NCBI RefSeq assembly: GCF_033439725.1
Contig: NW_026944387.1
Coordinates: 3,906,001-3,970,000, forward strand
DNA from: Neurospora tetraspora
Lineage: Eukaryota; Ascomycota; Sordariomycetes; Sordariales; Sordariaceae
Length of the DNA: 64,000 nucleotides
Direction: 5' to 3'
The notes beneath the pieces are model-generated. The model was not told where the DNA came from. It did no database searches and saw only the letters and a program-made list of their open reading frames with translations. Positions 1-11,478 of this stretch are shown piece after piece. Both the position numbers and the translations under genes were made by a program. Within the stretch, counting starts at the first letter, position 1. Every line of letters starts with the position of its first letter.

Positions 1-1700
1 ATAGTCCTTCAGAATTCGCCAAGCCATCGCTGTCGTAAAACCCCGGCTACCGATATCAGCACCCGTTCTTCCTGCCCTGCAGAAGTAACCCGCCGGCCAT
101 CCTCCATCTTCCTCTTGAAGGACAAGCAGCTCGTCCATCTCCCATTTTAGGAGGTCTCTGTCGATGCCAAATACCTGACAAGCGCGCACCCGCATCGTCA
201 AAGCCAACGGGTTAGCAGGCTTCCCCAATGACTGCACCAGCGAGCGATAGATATGCCTGTTGAGCGTCTGACACACATTGGCGTTCTTGGTCGGGTTCTG
301 TTCGGCCTTTGCCCTGAGCTCGGCGTAGAACAAGCTGACGAAGTAAAGGAAGCTTTCAGTCGTCGTGTAATGGCGTGTGCCGTTCATCACTGCATTGTTG
401 ACCAGGCAGTTGACAACAAAGTTCCGTGTGGCAGCAAGGCGGGGATCTGTGTCCAGATCCAGATCATCGCCTCCATACTTCAGGAAGAACCGAAGCATGT
501 TCACGCTGACAATGGCACAGATGCGTGGCCTGTCATATGTGAAATACACCTGCATGATCCCATCGGCGTTCACGTTGGAGGCCATAGCATCCAGAACAAG
601 CTTGGGATCGGCAACTCGGTGCAGGTGCTCTTGCGGAAGGGTCATGTAGGCGATCGAGGTGGTGTCGGCGTTGGCTGGGAATGTCTCGGTGGTCCCAACT
701 GGCTTCTCGGTGAAGTAGTTCCACAGGCCGTCCTGAAGAGGGCGTGACTTCTTGCCGTCTCTGGCCTTGTCGTTGAGAACAACAGCTGAGTCGGTTGAGC
801 TGGCCACGGAGGCATTGTCATCTGGAGATGAGCATCGTGATGTTCCCTTCCAGCGCGTTCCGTCCGGCCACAAAAGGTAAATGATATCTTCCATATCAGT
901 CAATCCCCATATCAACAATTGGGCAAAGTTGTCCTTGAAAATCACCCCCTTCTCGGAGTAGATTGAATCCAGCTTTCCGCTCTCGGAGTGCAAGAAGGCT
1001 TCTGCAAGTGCTATGGGGTCTCCCAGGACCACGTTCCTGAGGAATCGATATATCCTTCCTTCCTTGGTCCTCTCGTTCTCCGTTACAACCTCACCCCGGA
1101 TGCCAAAAGATCTAGCAGCGACGATGTTTTCGGTACGGTCGTCAAGGAAGATGGTACGGCTAGGATCGCATCCAGTCTCGTTGATGACGTACTGGTAGAA
1201 GCAGAGGTCCGGTTTGCGCATACCGGCGGCGGCGGAGGTGAAGACGCGAGTGAATGCTTCCCATGGGAACGGCAACGTCCGTATGTACTCGAAGTGTTCC
1301 TTGGAAATGTTTGACATGGCATACACCTTCAGCCCAGGCTTCGCAGCAAGCTTTTCCACCAGCTCGGCCCACTGCTCGTTCACTCGCAAGGAGCAGGCTG
1401 CTGCATCAATGGCCTGCCGTACCAGCGACGCCTCGATGTTGAGCTCCTCACCCATGATCTACTCGACGTTGGTTAGTCTCGAGGCACGAAGGCTGTGGAA
1501 GCGAGGAACCTGCTTACCTTGTAGGCCTCCTCTGCAGGTAGGAGACCGCGGTCGAGGTCGTACCAAGTGGTTGAGTTCATCATCTCTCTCATAGCACCTT
1601 TTGGGAGCGCGGCAAGGGATGCAACGTTCTTTGGCTCATCCCAGTCGAAGAGCACATCTCCGAGGTCGAAAATGATGGTGTCATATGTTGTAGTAGCCAT
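1..1700 (-). CDS. HAD hydrolase / terpene cyclase-like fusion (3' end beyond window)
   Basis: Two exons are visible: 1518-1700, and 1458 running off position 1. A 59-nt intron (1459-1517) has donor GTAAGC, branch CTAAC and acceptor TAG, in phase 0. The first ~230 residues are a haloacid dehalogenase fold: motif I FDLGDV with nucleophile Asp12, motif II MSNIS near residue 110, motif III MRKPD near 146, and motif IV FLDDR near 165. The downstream ~300 visible residues resemble the alpha-barrel of class II terpene cyclases, with YFTYDRPRI near residue 365 and an EDGGWPAG (QW-like) segment near 512. This architecture matches fungal HAD-type drimane synthases of the AstC/albicanol synthase kind, which cyclise farnesyl diphosphate and dephosphorylate the product. 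I see no canonical DxDD motif in the visible part, so the cyclase activity is inferred; a plain HAD hydrolase with a decayed barrel is the alternative. Confidence 0.8.
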
Positions 1701-1779
1701 TGTTGGTGTTTGAGGGTTCGCTGTCCTTGGGGCATGAGGAATCAAGGTATCCAGTGCAGGAGGCATGGCTGGTTTGCTC

Positions 1780-1785
1780 TTTATA
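1780..1785 (-). promoter_or_regulatory. TATA box of the HAD/terpene-cyclase-like gene
   Basis: TATAAA on the minus strand, about 80 nt upstream of the ATG at 1700. The spacing suits a core promoter. No other element was identified. Confidence 0.4.
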
Positions 1786-3363
1786 CTTCATGGCATCTCC
1801 AACATCTTCCCCTCCAGCAAATCTTGCTGTGCGCTTAATGATAGCCCATGGCATGGCATCACCACGGACCCGCCATATCACTGCATCCGTCGGGCCCGAC
1901 TTACTAACCCTTGGTGATGTTGCTCGTTCGTCAACCATCCACATTATCATGTCTTGACCGGGGACTACTGAGGCCGCACAGACGATCACAGCCCTTGGTG
2001 GCATTGCCTAGCTACATCTTCAAAGTTGAAGTTCATGATGAGATAAGGTAGCGGGGCCGCAGTAGCGCGGCGTCTTGCAGGGAGCTTACCAGGGGGAGCT
2101 TACCAAATTGAGCCCCCTAGGAAGGCGAAGTCGCCAAGAAGGACAAATTCAACGGTTGTGCTCTCGCCTTATGGCTAACGGTCACTTACTAACGGCCAAT
2201 GGCGCTTACTAGCGGACCGCTCGTTGATGATGGTCGTTGGCGGTGTCAAGGCTCGGAGTTTTTGTCGTTGTCCAAACTTACTCCACGGTGCACAAAGACC
2301 CCTGGATGGCCAACTGCAGGTCATTGTTAGCGATTGCTAGCGTCCATTCCGCTGGGAAGGACGCCAATCAGGTGCGCGGCGCAGCCCAGGCACGCCATCG
2401 ATTGCATTTGATAACTCGATGATAACTCCATGCAGGGCCTATCGTTTACTTTGATGTCACATTTCAATTTCATGAGCACTGGGCGCTATGTTGGGGGCTT
2501 TCAATTGAGGTCGGTCCGCTCCGCTGTATGAGTGATGGCTTGAGTCCTTGACTGGTTGTCCCGGTCCGTCTCGTCAGATTTACTTCCTGCTTGTGGTGAC
2601 AAGTTTGTGCTACCAGAGTCTGGCCCTACGGACTACTCAAGCGCGGGAAGCCGCTGCGTTCTAAGCCGCTGCGTTCTACCATTATGTGAGCACTAACAGC
2701 TGGCCTCACTGGATGAGTGAGCTACCTTGCAGCATACTGCACAGTGAGCACACAGCCTCTGGAGATCACCCTCACTGGCCTCACAAGGAAGAGATATCCT
2801 GATATCCTGATGTCGTGGATCAGTTCACACGAGGAAGCTGTGGGATTGGGACCCTCTAGCCCCGTCGTAGAAATCACATGCCGACATCAGAGAAGGACAG
2901 CCAGTCGCCCATTCGGGCTTCAAAAGGTCGCAACGGTCGCGATACCTCCAACGTCTGGACATTGGAGCGCAAGAAGTGACAACTCCCGTCGTTATCTTGA
3001 AGTCGTTTATACATGCCCATTAAGGTTTAGCGGCAATAGCGGGAACAACCGCCTGCCACATCCCGGTCGAACGGCATCGGGCGGGCTCCTATATGACGGG
3101 ACGAGTGACGACACACCATAGCACGCACTCTCTCAGTGCATGATAAGATAGTTTAGGGGTACCGCTTTTTCTCACTCGAAGTTGTGGTTTCACTCAAACA
3201 GGTATAAGGCCGGGACTATCTGACGCAACACAAAATCTTGCCCTCGCCATCCTAGGTCCTCCACACTCACACATGCCCAATGTGTGCAACGAACCTAAGT
3301 CCCTCCGAACTATCACCAGAGCAGCCTCTTAAGGGGTACCTCAGCCTTTGTTGAACATCAATC
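1786..3363. other. Intergenic stretch, no gene recognised
   Basis: No protein family is recognisable. Minor repeats: a 15-bp tandem pair AAGCCGCTGCGTTCT at 2648-2677 and a GGGAGCTTACC pair near 2080-2105. A 134-codon open frame at 2717-3121 has no recognisable content. Confidence 0.4.
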
Positions 3364-3448
3364 GGGCGTGTGGCTCAGTTGGTAGAGCGTTCGCTTAGCA
3401 TGTTTCCGAGCATGCGAAAGGTCCTGGGTTCGATTCCCAGCTCGTCCA
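3364..3448 (+). tRNA. tRNA-Ala (AGC) with a 12-nt intron
   Basis: The acceptor stem GGGCGTG pairs with CTCGTCC, with one mismatch position as in the yeast tRNA-Ala. The T arm reads CTGGG-TTCGATT-CCCAG and the anticodon stem TTCGC/GCGAA. The anticodon AGC lies at 3397-3399. A 12-nt intron (3401-3412) follows the base 3' of the anticodon, the canonical nuclear tRNA intron position. Without it the tRNA is 73 nt. CCA is not encoded, as expected for a eukaryote. Confidence 0.95.
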
Positions 3449-3461
3449 AAGTTCAACACTC

Positions 3462-3469
3462 TTTTTTTT
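3462..3469 (+). terminator. RNA polymerase III terminator
   Basis: A run of eight T begins 14 nt after the tRNA-Ala 3' end, and a second T6 run follows. Oligo-T on the sense strand is the pol III stop signal. Confidence 0.8.
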
Positions 3470-3698
3470 CTTTTTTCTGTTCCTGACTCGCGTCACAATT
3501 GCTTTCTTTTTGCGTTTTATCGGACACATATTGTGTTCCAAATGAACTTTCTATAGATCATTTTGCATCGGAAACGGTTATGGGAGAAAACTTAAGGAGT
3601 GAGTGACTAACAATTTGCAGATACAATCCACGCGAAAATGAAGATGTAAGCCAAATGATAACAATCAACGACGCTGAAGTGTTGTACCTACCTAATTA

Positions 3699-5223
3699 CT
3701 ATACACCAATAAAGCGAAGCTTGTCGATATGTTTTGTTTCTAGCGCTGCAGCAGCCCACTTCGAAAATCCTTCATAGTTCCTCTTCGCTTTCTCAAAAAG
3801 ATCCCGCCTCATCATATCCAAGCACCTCCTTTGATGCACCTCCAGCTCGGGCGGCTCCTTCGCCTCGTTCTCGTTCATATGACCAAAGAAACCTTTCGTG
3901 AATTCCCATTCCCTCTCCAGATACCGTTTCATCGACATCCTCGTGCCATAAACTTCCATCGCTCTGACAGAATCAGCATCCATCAACGCCACCGCCTTCA
4001 GTGCCTTCCTCAAGAGGTCATCCACGTTCTCCGGATTACACAGCTCTTGTGCCATGGGATGGCACACTGCGTTTCTCACGTCCGTGGCTTGTACGAGAGC
4101 GTCGTGTAACTCACTTGGCCAGATTCCTGGGGAGACCAGATGGGGATAATCCAGCAGACGCTTGATGATGGCGCCAGAAGGCTTGGTGGTATTCATCTTT
4201 TCGCCGTCTGGATTGTTTAGGTAGTCGCCCATTTTCTCCTTCGTCCATTGGATAAGAGAGGGGCCGTCAGGAAAGCCGATGCTGTTTTGAAAACCCCAGA
4301 GAGATTGGAATCTGTATTCCACGAGGCCGGGGAAGTGAATTTTGCAAAAGTCGAAGAATGACTGTTGGGCGAGAGACAGAGCGCGCTTAAGGTACTTAAG
4401 GCTCTGTTCAGCGGGGAGTAGCATGTTGAAAATTGGAGATTCGGCCGGGAAGAAGATATCCTTGCGTAGGGGGTAGTTGAGGTTGTATCTGTCCGGGAGA
4501 CTGGTTAATGTAGGAGCGGTTGTCCATGACTGAGAGCTTATTGACGATGCCAAGGTTGTCTTTGAGTCCGGTGATCCGAAAAGGGACGTGTTTGGGGTGA
4601 CCGGCCAAATGCTGGCGCCGCCATCGGATTCATCTTCGGAGTCCAGGTAACTGGCTGCGGTGATGTAACTATCCCTTGTTGTGGTTGTGCTAGTGCTAGA
4701 AGATCTAGGCCGTCTCGAGAGGATATCGCCAGATTGCAGACCGCCAATGCTCGGGATCTCAGGTTCGGGCACCTTCCTGTTGTCAACAAATATAGGCTCG
4801 GTCGGTTCCCAATGACTTGAGTTAGAGTTGTAATCCTGCAGGATAGAATAGATGTTCTCTGGAGTGTTGGTATGGGCAACGTAGACGTCCAGGCTGCCAT
4901 TCTGAAAGGGAGGTGGTGAAATGCTTTGGTTTGCTTGCAAGCATCCAGGAGGGAAAATGTTCGTCGTCGAAAGCTGGGCCGAGGACCGGGCTATCAAGAG
5001 ATCGACTATAGTCACCATCCCCAACGAAGGAGGGTGCTTGGGACGCTACATATGTCTTTGATGATGCCTGAGAGACCTGGGACTCAGAACACGAGTTCTG
5101 AGTTGAAGGATGGCTGCCGAGTTTGATGGTGTCGAGATCTTGGATTTTCGACTTGTGTTTGGTCTTGAGCCAAGCGAACTTCTTCCGAAGGGATTGCTTC
5201 CAATTGATACTGTGATGCGTCAT
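3699..5223 (-). CDS. Uncharacterised fungal protein
   Basis: I do not recognise this family. The main open frame covers 3699-5018 (ATG at 5018), about 439 residues. Its first half is Ser/Thr/Pro-rich and looks disordered, including a polyserine-threonine stretch. The second half, from about residue 190, is predicted helical, without membrane segments. A second frame begins with a good ATG at 5223 (basic start, KQSLRKKFAWLKTKHKSK). It would join the main frame by an intron ending at CCCAG (acceptor at 4974-4975) with a donor such as GTAGCG. That keeps phase but no donor is strong, so the 5' end is unresolved between 5223 and 5018. It is transcribed away from the short inverted-repeat element at 5724. 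Confidence 0.55.
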
Positions 5224-5723
5224 GCTTGAGATAGCGACAGAAGGTGTGTTAAGGAATGGGCGGATGCAAAAAAGGGGACGGGAGGACGAGTACGGTTCGG
5301 AGTGGTGTGACTACGGACCGTACGCTGGTGGTGTTGTGAGAAGAGGAAGTTCTGTCGTGAGTCAGACACGACTGGAGTCCGACTGTCCGAGGTCAAACAC
5401 CTGGGCAGGGCAATGGTTCGAGCATCTCCGTCTCCGTGTGGGAAGGACCGTCGGGGCGGAAAGCGGAAGTGACCAACTGGTGGGAATCTTTGGAAACGGC
5501 AAGAACCATGAGCTGCGAGGAAGGTGAAGGCCGAAACCGGGCGGAACTACACATTGGGATCCAAACCACTGGCTCATGCCTTCCAATTCTCACACGAGCG
5601 AAAAAACCGCTACTGCCTACTGTCGAGGATATCTTATCCCAGCACCCGAAGCCCGAACATGCTGAACGATTGACCTTCACAGTTTGAGTGTCGTGAGTGG
5701 ACGTGGAGGTTGTATCAGAAATA

Positions 5724-5982
5724 CAGTCCGATACTGGTTTGTTTGTGAGCTCGAGACCCCTGGTCAACTTGTCCAGGCGTTTCAACAACAAGTTGATATG
5801 TTTTCTTCGATAATGGGGGTCTTCGATAATGGGGGTTTAAAATTAGCATATGTCAAATCAGATACTGATAATCTTTTTTAACTATAATTTATACATTTTA
5901 AAGTACCATTGCGGCGTTCAGGATGGGTTGGCATATGTCTTACTCGGGGTATAGAGTTAACAAAAAAACCAGCATTGGACTG
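5724..5982. mobile_element. MITE-like element, copy 1 (TA target duplication)
   Basis: Inverted ends of about 37 bp related to CAGTCCAATACTGGTTTGTT. Both ends begin CAGTCC and are flanked by TA (5722-5723 and 5983-5984). No coding capacity. It contains a 16-bp tandem pair at 5805-5836. The TA duplication and CAGT ends fit a non-autonomous Tc1/mariner-type element. A second copy lies at 29765-30040. Confidence 0.8.
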
Positions 5983-6076
5983 TAGAACCCATTTAAACCC
6001 GAACTTACGTCCCAAAACTACTATCCAAGAACTGAGACAGATCCTGTCACCCAGCCAATACACCGCAACACAACCT

Positions 6077-8958
6077 CTAGTGTACCGCCCTCGGCTCCCC
6101 CCTCCCCCTTCCCCTCTCCTGCAACCTCCCCACCTCCAAAAGCAACCGATACAAATAAACACCCATATCCCTTTCCCTCAGCGCCCTCCCCCACCACTCC
6201 CTCCCCCTCTCCGCCACCTCCCTTGCCTTCTTTCTGCCCTCCTCCGAACTAGTCAAATACATCACCAACTCAGGTACTTCCTCCATGCCCATACTCACCG
6301 GGAAATAATGCACCCAGGGAACCAGCCGATCATCATGCCACTCCCTCAGCAAAGTCTGCTTGAGCACCGCGCTGTTAGACGCCAAAAGCTTGTAGTACCG
6401 CCCCGAAATGCCGTTGCCGTCTAGGTCAAAAACCAAGCGTGACCCAAAAGCTTCGTCTTTGTCGGCGTAGGATTTTGTGCGGAAGAAGGAGCGTTGGGCG
6501 CGGCAGGTGGAGGGGGAGCAGAACTGGAAGCGGGTGAAGAAGACGGAGAAGAGGCGGCTGTTGAGGAAGGGGGAGGTAAAGCGGGTTATGACGCCGTTGA
6601 GTGAGCGGAGGTAGGTATGCGGTTGGTGGTTGAGGTTTTGGGCGAGGGAGACGAAACGTTGGCGGTGGAACGACTTCCATTGTTCTGAAGAGGAGGAGGA
6701 GGAGGAGGAGGAGGCGTATCCGCCGGTTGTTGAGCCGGCCCAGTAGAGGTTGTTGGACTTTTGCTCCCAGGGGATGTCACGGGTCGGATCGTAGACGAAG
6801 CCGGACTCGATGTAGGCGGCGGAGGGGTAGAGGATGTCGGACATGGTGGACGGTGCGCCGGTAGAGAGGACAGGAACGAGCCCAGTCACCAGGCGCAGGG
6901 AGACCGGGGAGATGAAGAGGCCGTACGTGCTGGCGTAGGAAGGGTTGGCGCAGATGTCGAGGGAGGAAGCGGCGGATGTAACGAAGGGGAGACCGAATGT
7001 GTCAATGTTGTCGGTGGTGTCATTGAGCTTGGATGAAGAAGAGGAACAGAGAGCTGTTAGTTCCTTCCAAACCGACTTTTGAGACATATCGGCAAGAGCA
7101 AAGCGCGTGCCGGTGGGGTATTTGTCAGGTGGAACGACCACCCGCGGCTCGTCAAGGTGATTGACAACGAACTTGACGTCAGGAAGGACCCCCGTCTGAT
7201 CACCCAACACCTTGTCAAACAGAAGAGTAAGATGTCTGTCGAAGCTGCGGTACCGATGCCGACACTCGGTCTTTGCAGTGTCACCGTGAAAGGTGCACTG
7301 CCACAACTCGCTGTGAGGCGTGTTATAGGCATTGTTCATCACATCCAGCACCTCTTGGCCGCTGAGTTTCCAGAACGGCGACACTGACTGGTAGATGGTG
7401 TCAAAGTCATCGATGATTGGGGACTGGTTCTTGACGGCGAAGTCGTACCAGCCCCGGAAACCCGGTGGTGGATCAACCTTGTATCGACGCTTGTACTCTT
7501 CGACAGCCTCTTCACAGGTCTTTGACCGTCTGGATAACATGCTGTCAAAGTCTGCTTTTGCCTTGTCCATTAGCTGTGCTACCGGGTGTTGGCCGGGGTG
7601 CCGAAGAGCCAGTTGCTGTGCTGTAGACTCTGCAGCTCTGATGGCGACCATGTTGGCTAGGTATGGCATGAGGGGAACAAGAACAAAGGCCCAGAGAAGG
7701 GCTCGCTGCTTTGTGTGCTTCGGCAGCATGTAGATGGTTTGAGCCAGTGAAAGAAGGGAAGCAACAACGTTCGCAAGGGCTTGAGTGTCTGAAGGTTCTG
7801 CGAACGGGTTTCTGGTTGCAACCAAGCCAAACGTGGCTATTACCGTTACGATTCGCCATGACTCCGGTGTTTGTCTTGTCTGTGAAAGATGTCAGTGTCA
7901 GTCGTCTCTTCAAGCAAGTCACCAAGGCGTTAGTAAGGACTGAACGTACAGTTTGAACAGCGAAATACAACGAAAAAGCCTTCGCTAACCCCAGAAAGAC
8001 AGTCAAGACACCATCGATTCTGGGGAAACCAAACGCCCATATGTCGAAAAACTGCAAGATGATCAAGAGGCCCACGATCCGCAAGGAGAGAGGCCTGATG
8101 GCATCTTCCAACTCAAGATGGAAGGTATTCAAGCGCCCTCGCTCTCCTGCTAAGGGCATAAACGACACGAAGAAGAGGACGACGAGAGCCACGAACGGTA
8201 TCACGGCTATAGTAGCTGCCTTGACGTCCCATGCTGACAAGGGGTACACGGCAACCGCCGCAGCCAGAAGTGACCCCCAGAACGTATTAATGATCGAGTG
8301 AGGTAAGGCTCCTTCTGTAGTAGTCTCATACCTCGAAGCGCCAGTCCGTAATTGGAGATGTTCTTGAGCCTTGAACAGTACCGGTGTTGCAAGTGGCTAT
8401 TGAAGATGTGGTGTGAGCAGATGGCGGGAGACAAGTATCGACCAGGAGGGCTTACAAACAAACAGACAACCGCACCGAACTCTGTTTTACAGAGACTGAG
8501 GGCAGAAATACACGCCGCAGGGCCCCAAAGATGTAGCGATCCAGTCGGCTTTTTGGTAGAGGTCACATCCCCTAACGGTGATACATATGTCGAGGGCTTT
8601 GCTTGTGGCCTAAAGAGGAATGGAAATATCATCCAACACACGGCTTCCGAGGAGAGTTCAGACTCTGTAGCTCTAGCAGCGAGGTACTGAACCAAAGATG
8701 TGCAAGCTACAGCGGCTGCTACCGTCAGGGCAGCTGGATCGAGCTGGGCACTGGTACGGGTGATCATGGCTGTGGGATGCCTGTGCTCATGTGCGAGTGG
8801 TCCAGTATGAAATATACGTTGGTGATATGCAACAGGTAGGGGAAGTAATACATACTAATGAACATGACGAGGTCGAATATGCGAATAGGAGACAGATAGA
8901 GAGTCATCTTGGAATCTGAACGTCGACGCTGACCAGCAAAGGACAGCAAGACGATCAT
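6077..8958 (-). CDS. GT90 (CAP10-like) glycosyltransferase with multispan N-terminus
   Basis: Four exons by splice signals and phase: 8856-8958, 8456-8769, 7950-8369 and 6077-7879, giving 879 aa. An internal ATG at 8907 would give 862 aa. The first ~310 residues contain several hydrophobic segments (for example IPFVALVVLFFVSFM and IVTVIATFGLV), so the protein is anchored by multiple spans, probably in Golgi or ER. The C-terminal ~450 residues carry GT90 features: VVNHLDEPRV, LYWAGSTTGGYA, FDLDGNGISGRYYKLLASNS, and a closing segment with LVPWVHYFPVSM. GT90 enzymes (Cap10, CAP59-locus relatives, POGLUT) transfer xylose or glucose to glycans or proteins; the acceptor here cannot be told. A run of nine serines near the active domain comes from a GAG/TCC microsatellite at ~6685-6710. 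Confidence 0.88.
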
Positions 8959-11240
8959 GTACTGAACTTGAAATGCCGAGCGTTGGCATACCCCTTACCA
9001 AGTAGCACAGCCTGCATTCCAAGGTGTGATGTGGGGGTAGTACCCCTTTCGTGCCGGGACGGTGGCATTGGCATTACCTATGGCCGCCATTCCAATTGGC
9101 TGACATTCCTTGTCCTCCCCAGTTTTGCTGCCAATGCTGCATTGCTGCTTGGCTTTGCCGCAACGTCACTCTCGCTTTCTTACAGTAAAAACGACACTGC
9201 GGACGGCACATCAGAGGCTTCTCGTTTAACCCTTGGACATGTCAGCTTCATTTCGTCAGTTGATTGGATTCAGAAACGGAGTGGTACAAGTGAAGAAAGT
9301 CGCACCTTCCGCATTTGGACCCTGCAGATCCAGAATTCCTGATCCTATACGAGGAGGCCATCAAGGTGACTCTGGGAAATGTTAGCGTCGAGATTCTACC
9401 CATCAAGCCCTATGGAGTGGGGGTTTTACCCGTAGAATCTCATATTCATGACGCCCTACAAGGTTTTGGAGGCCGCGCCAGATCCACCAAGTAGCCATCC
9501 AGCCCTGCCGGCGAACCTAAAAGTCGACGGTGTGGGTAGCACTGTCGAGAGACACAAGGGTGTGTGGCACGACCATGTAAGTTTGGACTTTGGAATGACG
9601 GTTTCTCTTTGGAGCGCAAAGCTTGTTGACCGGGGCCGGGCCGGGGATTGACCGTTGACACATGCCGTGTCACTCTGACCGACTACGCCCGTCAGCACTT
9701 ATGCCGGCTTTGTTCGGCTGTTTTAGTTTCCGTGTCATCGAAGGATCGGATCTGCCGAACGTTACATAAAAGTCTGCAAGATCTGCGACTGTTAGTGCGC
9801 GGTTCTTACTTCTCATCATCTCGACAAGGATCTTTGACAGCTGACCGGCTGTTAGTATCTCGACCACTCGCAGCTTGTTACGAACGGCAGAGGCTTGTTA
9901 GCAAGGGCATCTTATGATGAAGATACGACTTCATCTAGACGGCAGTACCGACGCGCCCGATAGCCGTTGATGCCGTTGCCTACTTGCCGAACATTGAGAT
10001 GATCTGACCAAAACCTAGCATGGCAGGTAGCAAGCGACGTCTCCAACGGAGTGGCCTGCGCCCTATCAGTGACATGATGAGCGGCTCGTGGATGGTGCTA
10101 TTGCTGGCAAGGTCGGAATCCATGTTGTTTATTGACCATGCTACCCCAGTTGGCAAAGCCCCAGTTGATTCAGCGAAGCCAGACAAGAGGGGAGCCCAGC
10201 GGGGACTGAACTGTTGCCATGACTGGCACGAAACGATCCGTAGAAGTTGTTGACTGCGGTAACCACAGAGGAGAGGGTGATGTAGAGGTGTCCGAGAATT
10301 GTCAACGTAAGTACATCGTCCTCTGGTGATTGGCTAGAATTGAGTTGAAGGCGTCTTGATGTCCTTTCTCCATAAAGGTCGAGTGCCCTGCATGAATACC
10401 ACCCTGTTAGAGTGCAATGTCTTCCGCCGTAGAGGTGCTCTGACTAACTGACTTCATCTCCAAGTCCGAGTTTGCTTACCTGTACTAATATGCCGTGTCC
10501 ACTTTCCTCCTCGCTTCTTGGCAACCATGCGATGCCACTTTTTTTCTTCTTGCCTCCCTATCATCAACACTAGTGGACGAGTCCTCGATGCCTCTGAGTA
10601 AACAGAACTGTATCTCGTGTAATGCCTAGGACTTTACCTTGTGCTGTGAGGCCATGCCAGTGAACGCTGAGGGAATCAACCAACTGTAGGAACAGGCAGA
10701 CGACGATCGCACCTTGTCAGTTGACTTGATTGGAAGCCGGTAGGGTCATAGACAATCCTCCAGAAAACTGATATGTCAGCTTGTCTGCAAGGACCTGAGC
10801 CTTACAGTGTCCCGGGCCTTCAAATCGTATGATGGAGGTTGCAACAGGCAGTTGAAGTTTTCAGACGATGTTGTAAGCTCGAGAGTGAATGTTGCCATTC
10901 ACTCTATGAGATTTCATTCTCATCCAATCACCTAACTCACCGCCTTCCGCACCGGTCAATGCTGAAGATTCTGTTCCCTACCTCTATGGTTCAAGTCATC
11001 CACTTGACACTCGCTAACCACTAGGTTGCAAGCATAGAGTGGTGATCGACTGTCAGCTTCAGCCAACAGCTGCATCGAGCTCAAAACTGGAAGATCATGA
11101 ACAGGCAGAGAGTAGAACCTCGCATGGGCAGATGTGCGTTTGGTGATTCACGTACCATTGGCTCCGGACGTGATATCGTCAGGATCATGATGCTTGTCGG
11201 CCCTGGAGCTGGATGAGCATGTCTGTCAGCACGGTTGGTG
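8959..11240. other. Gene-poor 2.3-kb stretch
   Basis: No family-level protein signal on either strand; the open frames here are short and lack recognisable motifs. One clear structure is a perfect 10-bp inverted repeat, GAGATTCTAC at 9390-9399 with its complement at 9432-9441 (32-nt loop). The 3' part (10.9-11.2 kb) is upstream sequence of the secreted protein gene. Confidence 0.4.
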
Positions 11241-11300
11241 GAGGGGAGGGGGAGGATGAGGACTTGAGGAGGAGGAGGAGGGGGATGAGAAGGAGAAGAT

Positions 11301-11411
11301 GTGATGATTGTGTTGAAGATGATGTGGATGGAGGAGAGAAATCGGGTATAAAAGTCTCTCCTCCCTCCTCCTTCTCTCCTCCATCCAGATCATCATCAAC
11401 ACAATCATCAC
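11301..11411. repeat. 39-bp inverted repeat around the TATA box
   Basis: Arms 11301-11339 and 11373-11411 are complementary at 37 of 39 positions and enclose a 33-nt loop that contains TATAAAA. The left arm lies in the promoter. The right arm should fall in the 5' UTR of the gene starting at 11479. The arms are purine- or pyrimidine-rich (GGAGGAGAG/CTCTCCTCC). Confidence 0.9.
11347..11353 (+). promoter_or_regulatory. TATA box of the secreted cysteine-rich protein gene
   Basis: TATAAAA at 126-132 nt before the ATG at 11479. It is followed by a pyrimidine-rich tract and a CA-rich leader, typical of strongly expressed fungal genes. Confidence 0.7.
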
Positions 11412-11478
11412 CTCTTCTCTTACTCACACAACAACACCAAAACCACACAACCAAAACCTCCTACCAACCACCATCAAA

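Noticed and set aside
2717-3121. 134-codon plus-strand frame
   Set aside because: No motif, no splice or promoter support, repeat-like surroundings.
8207-8767. Separate 186-aa gene upstream of the GT90 exon
   Set aside because: Its first part is exon 2 of the GT90 gene and its second part is intron plus out-of-frame exon 3.
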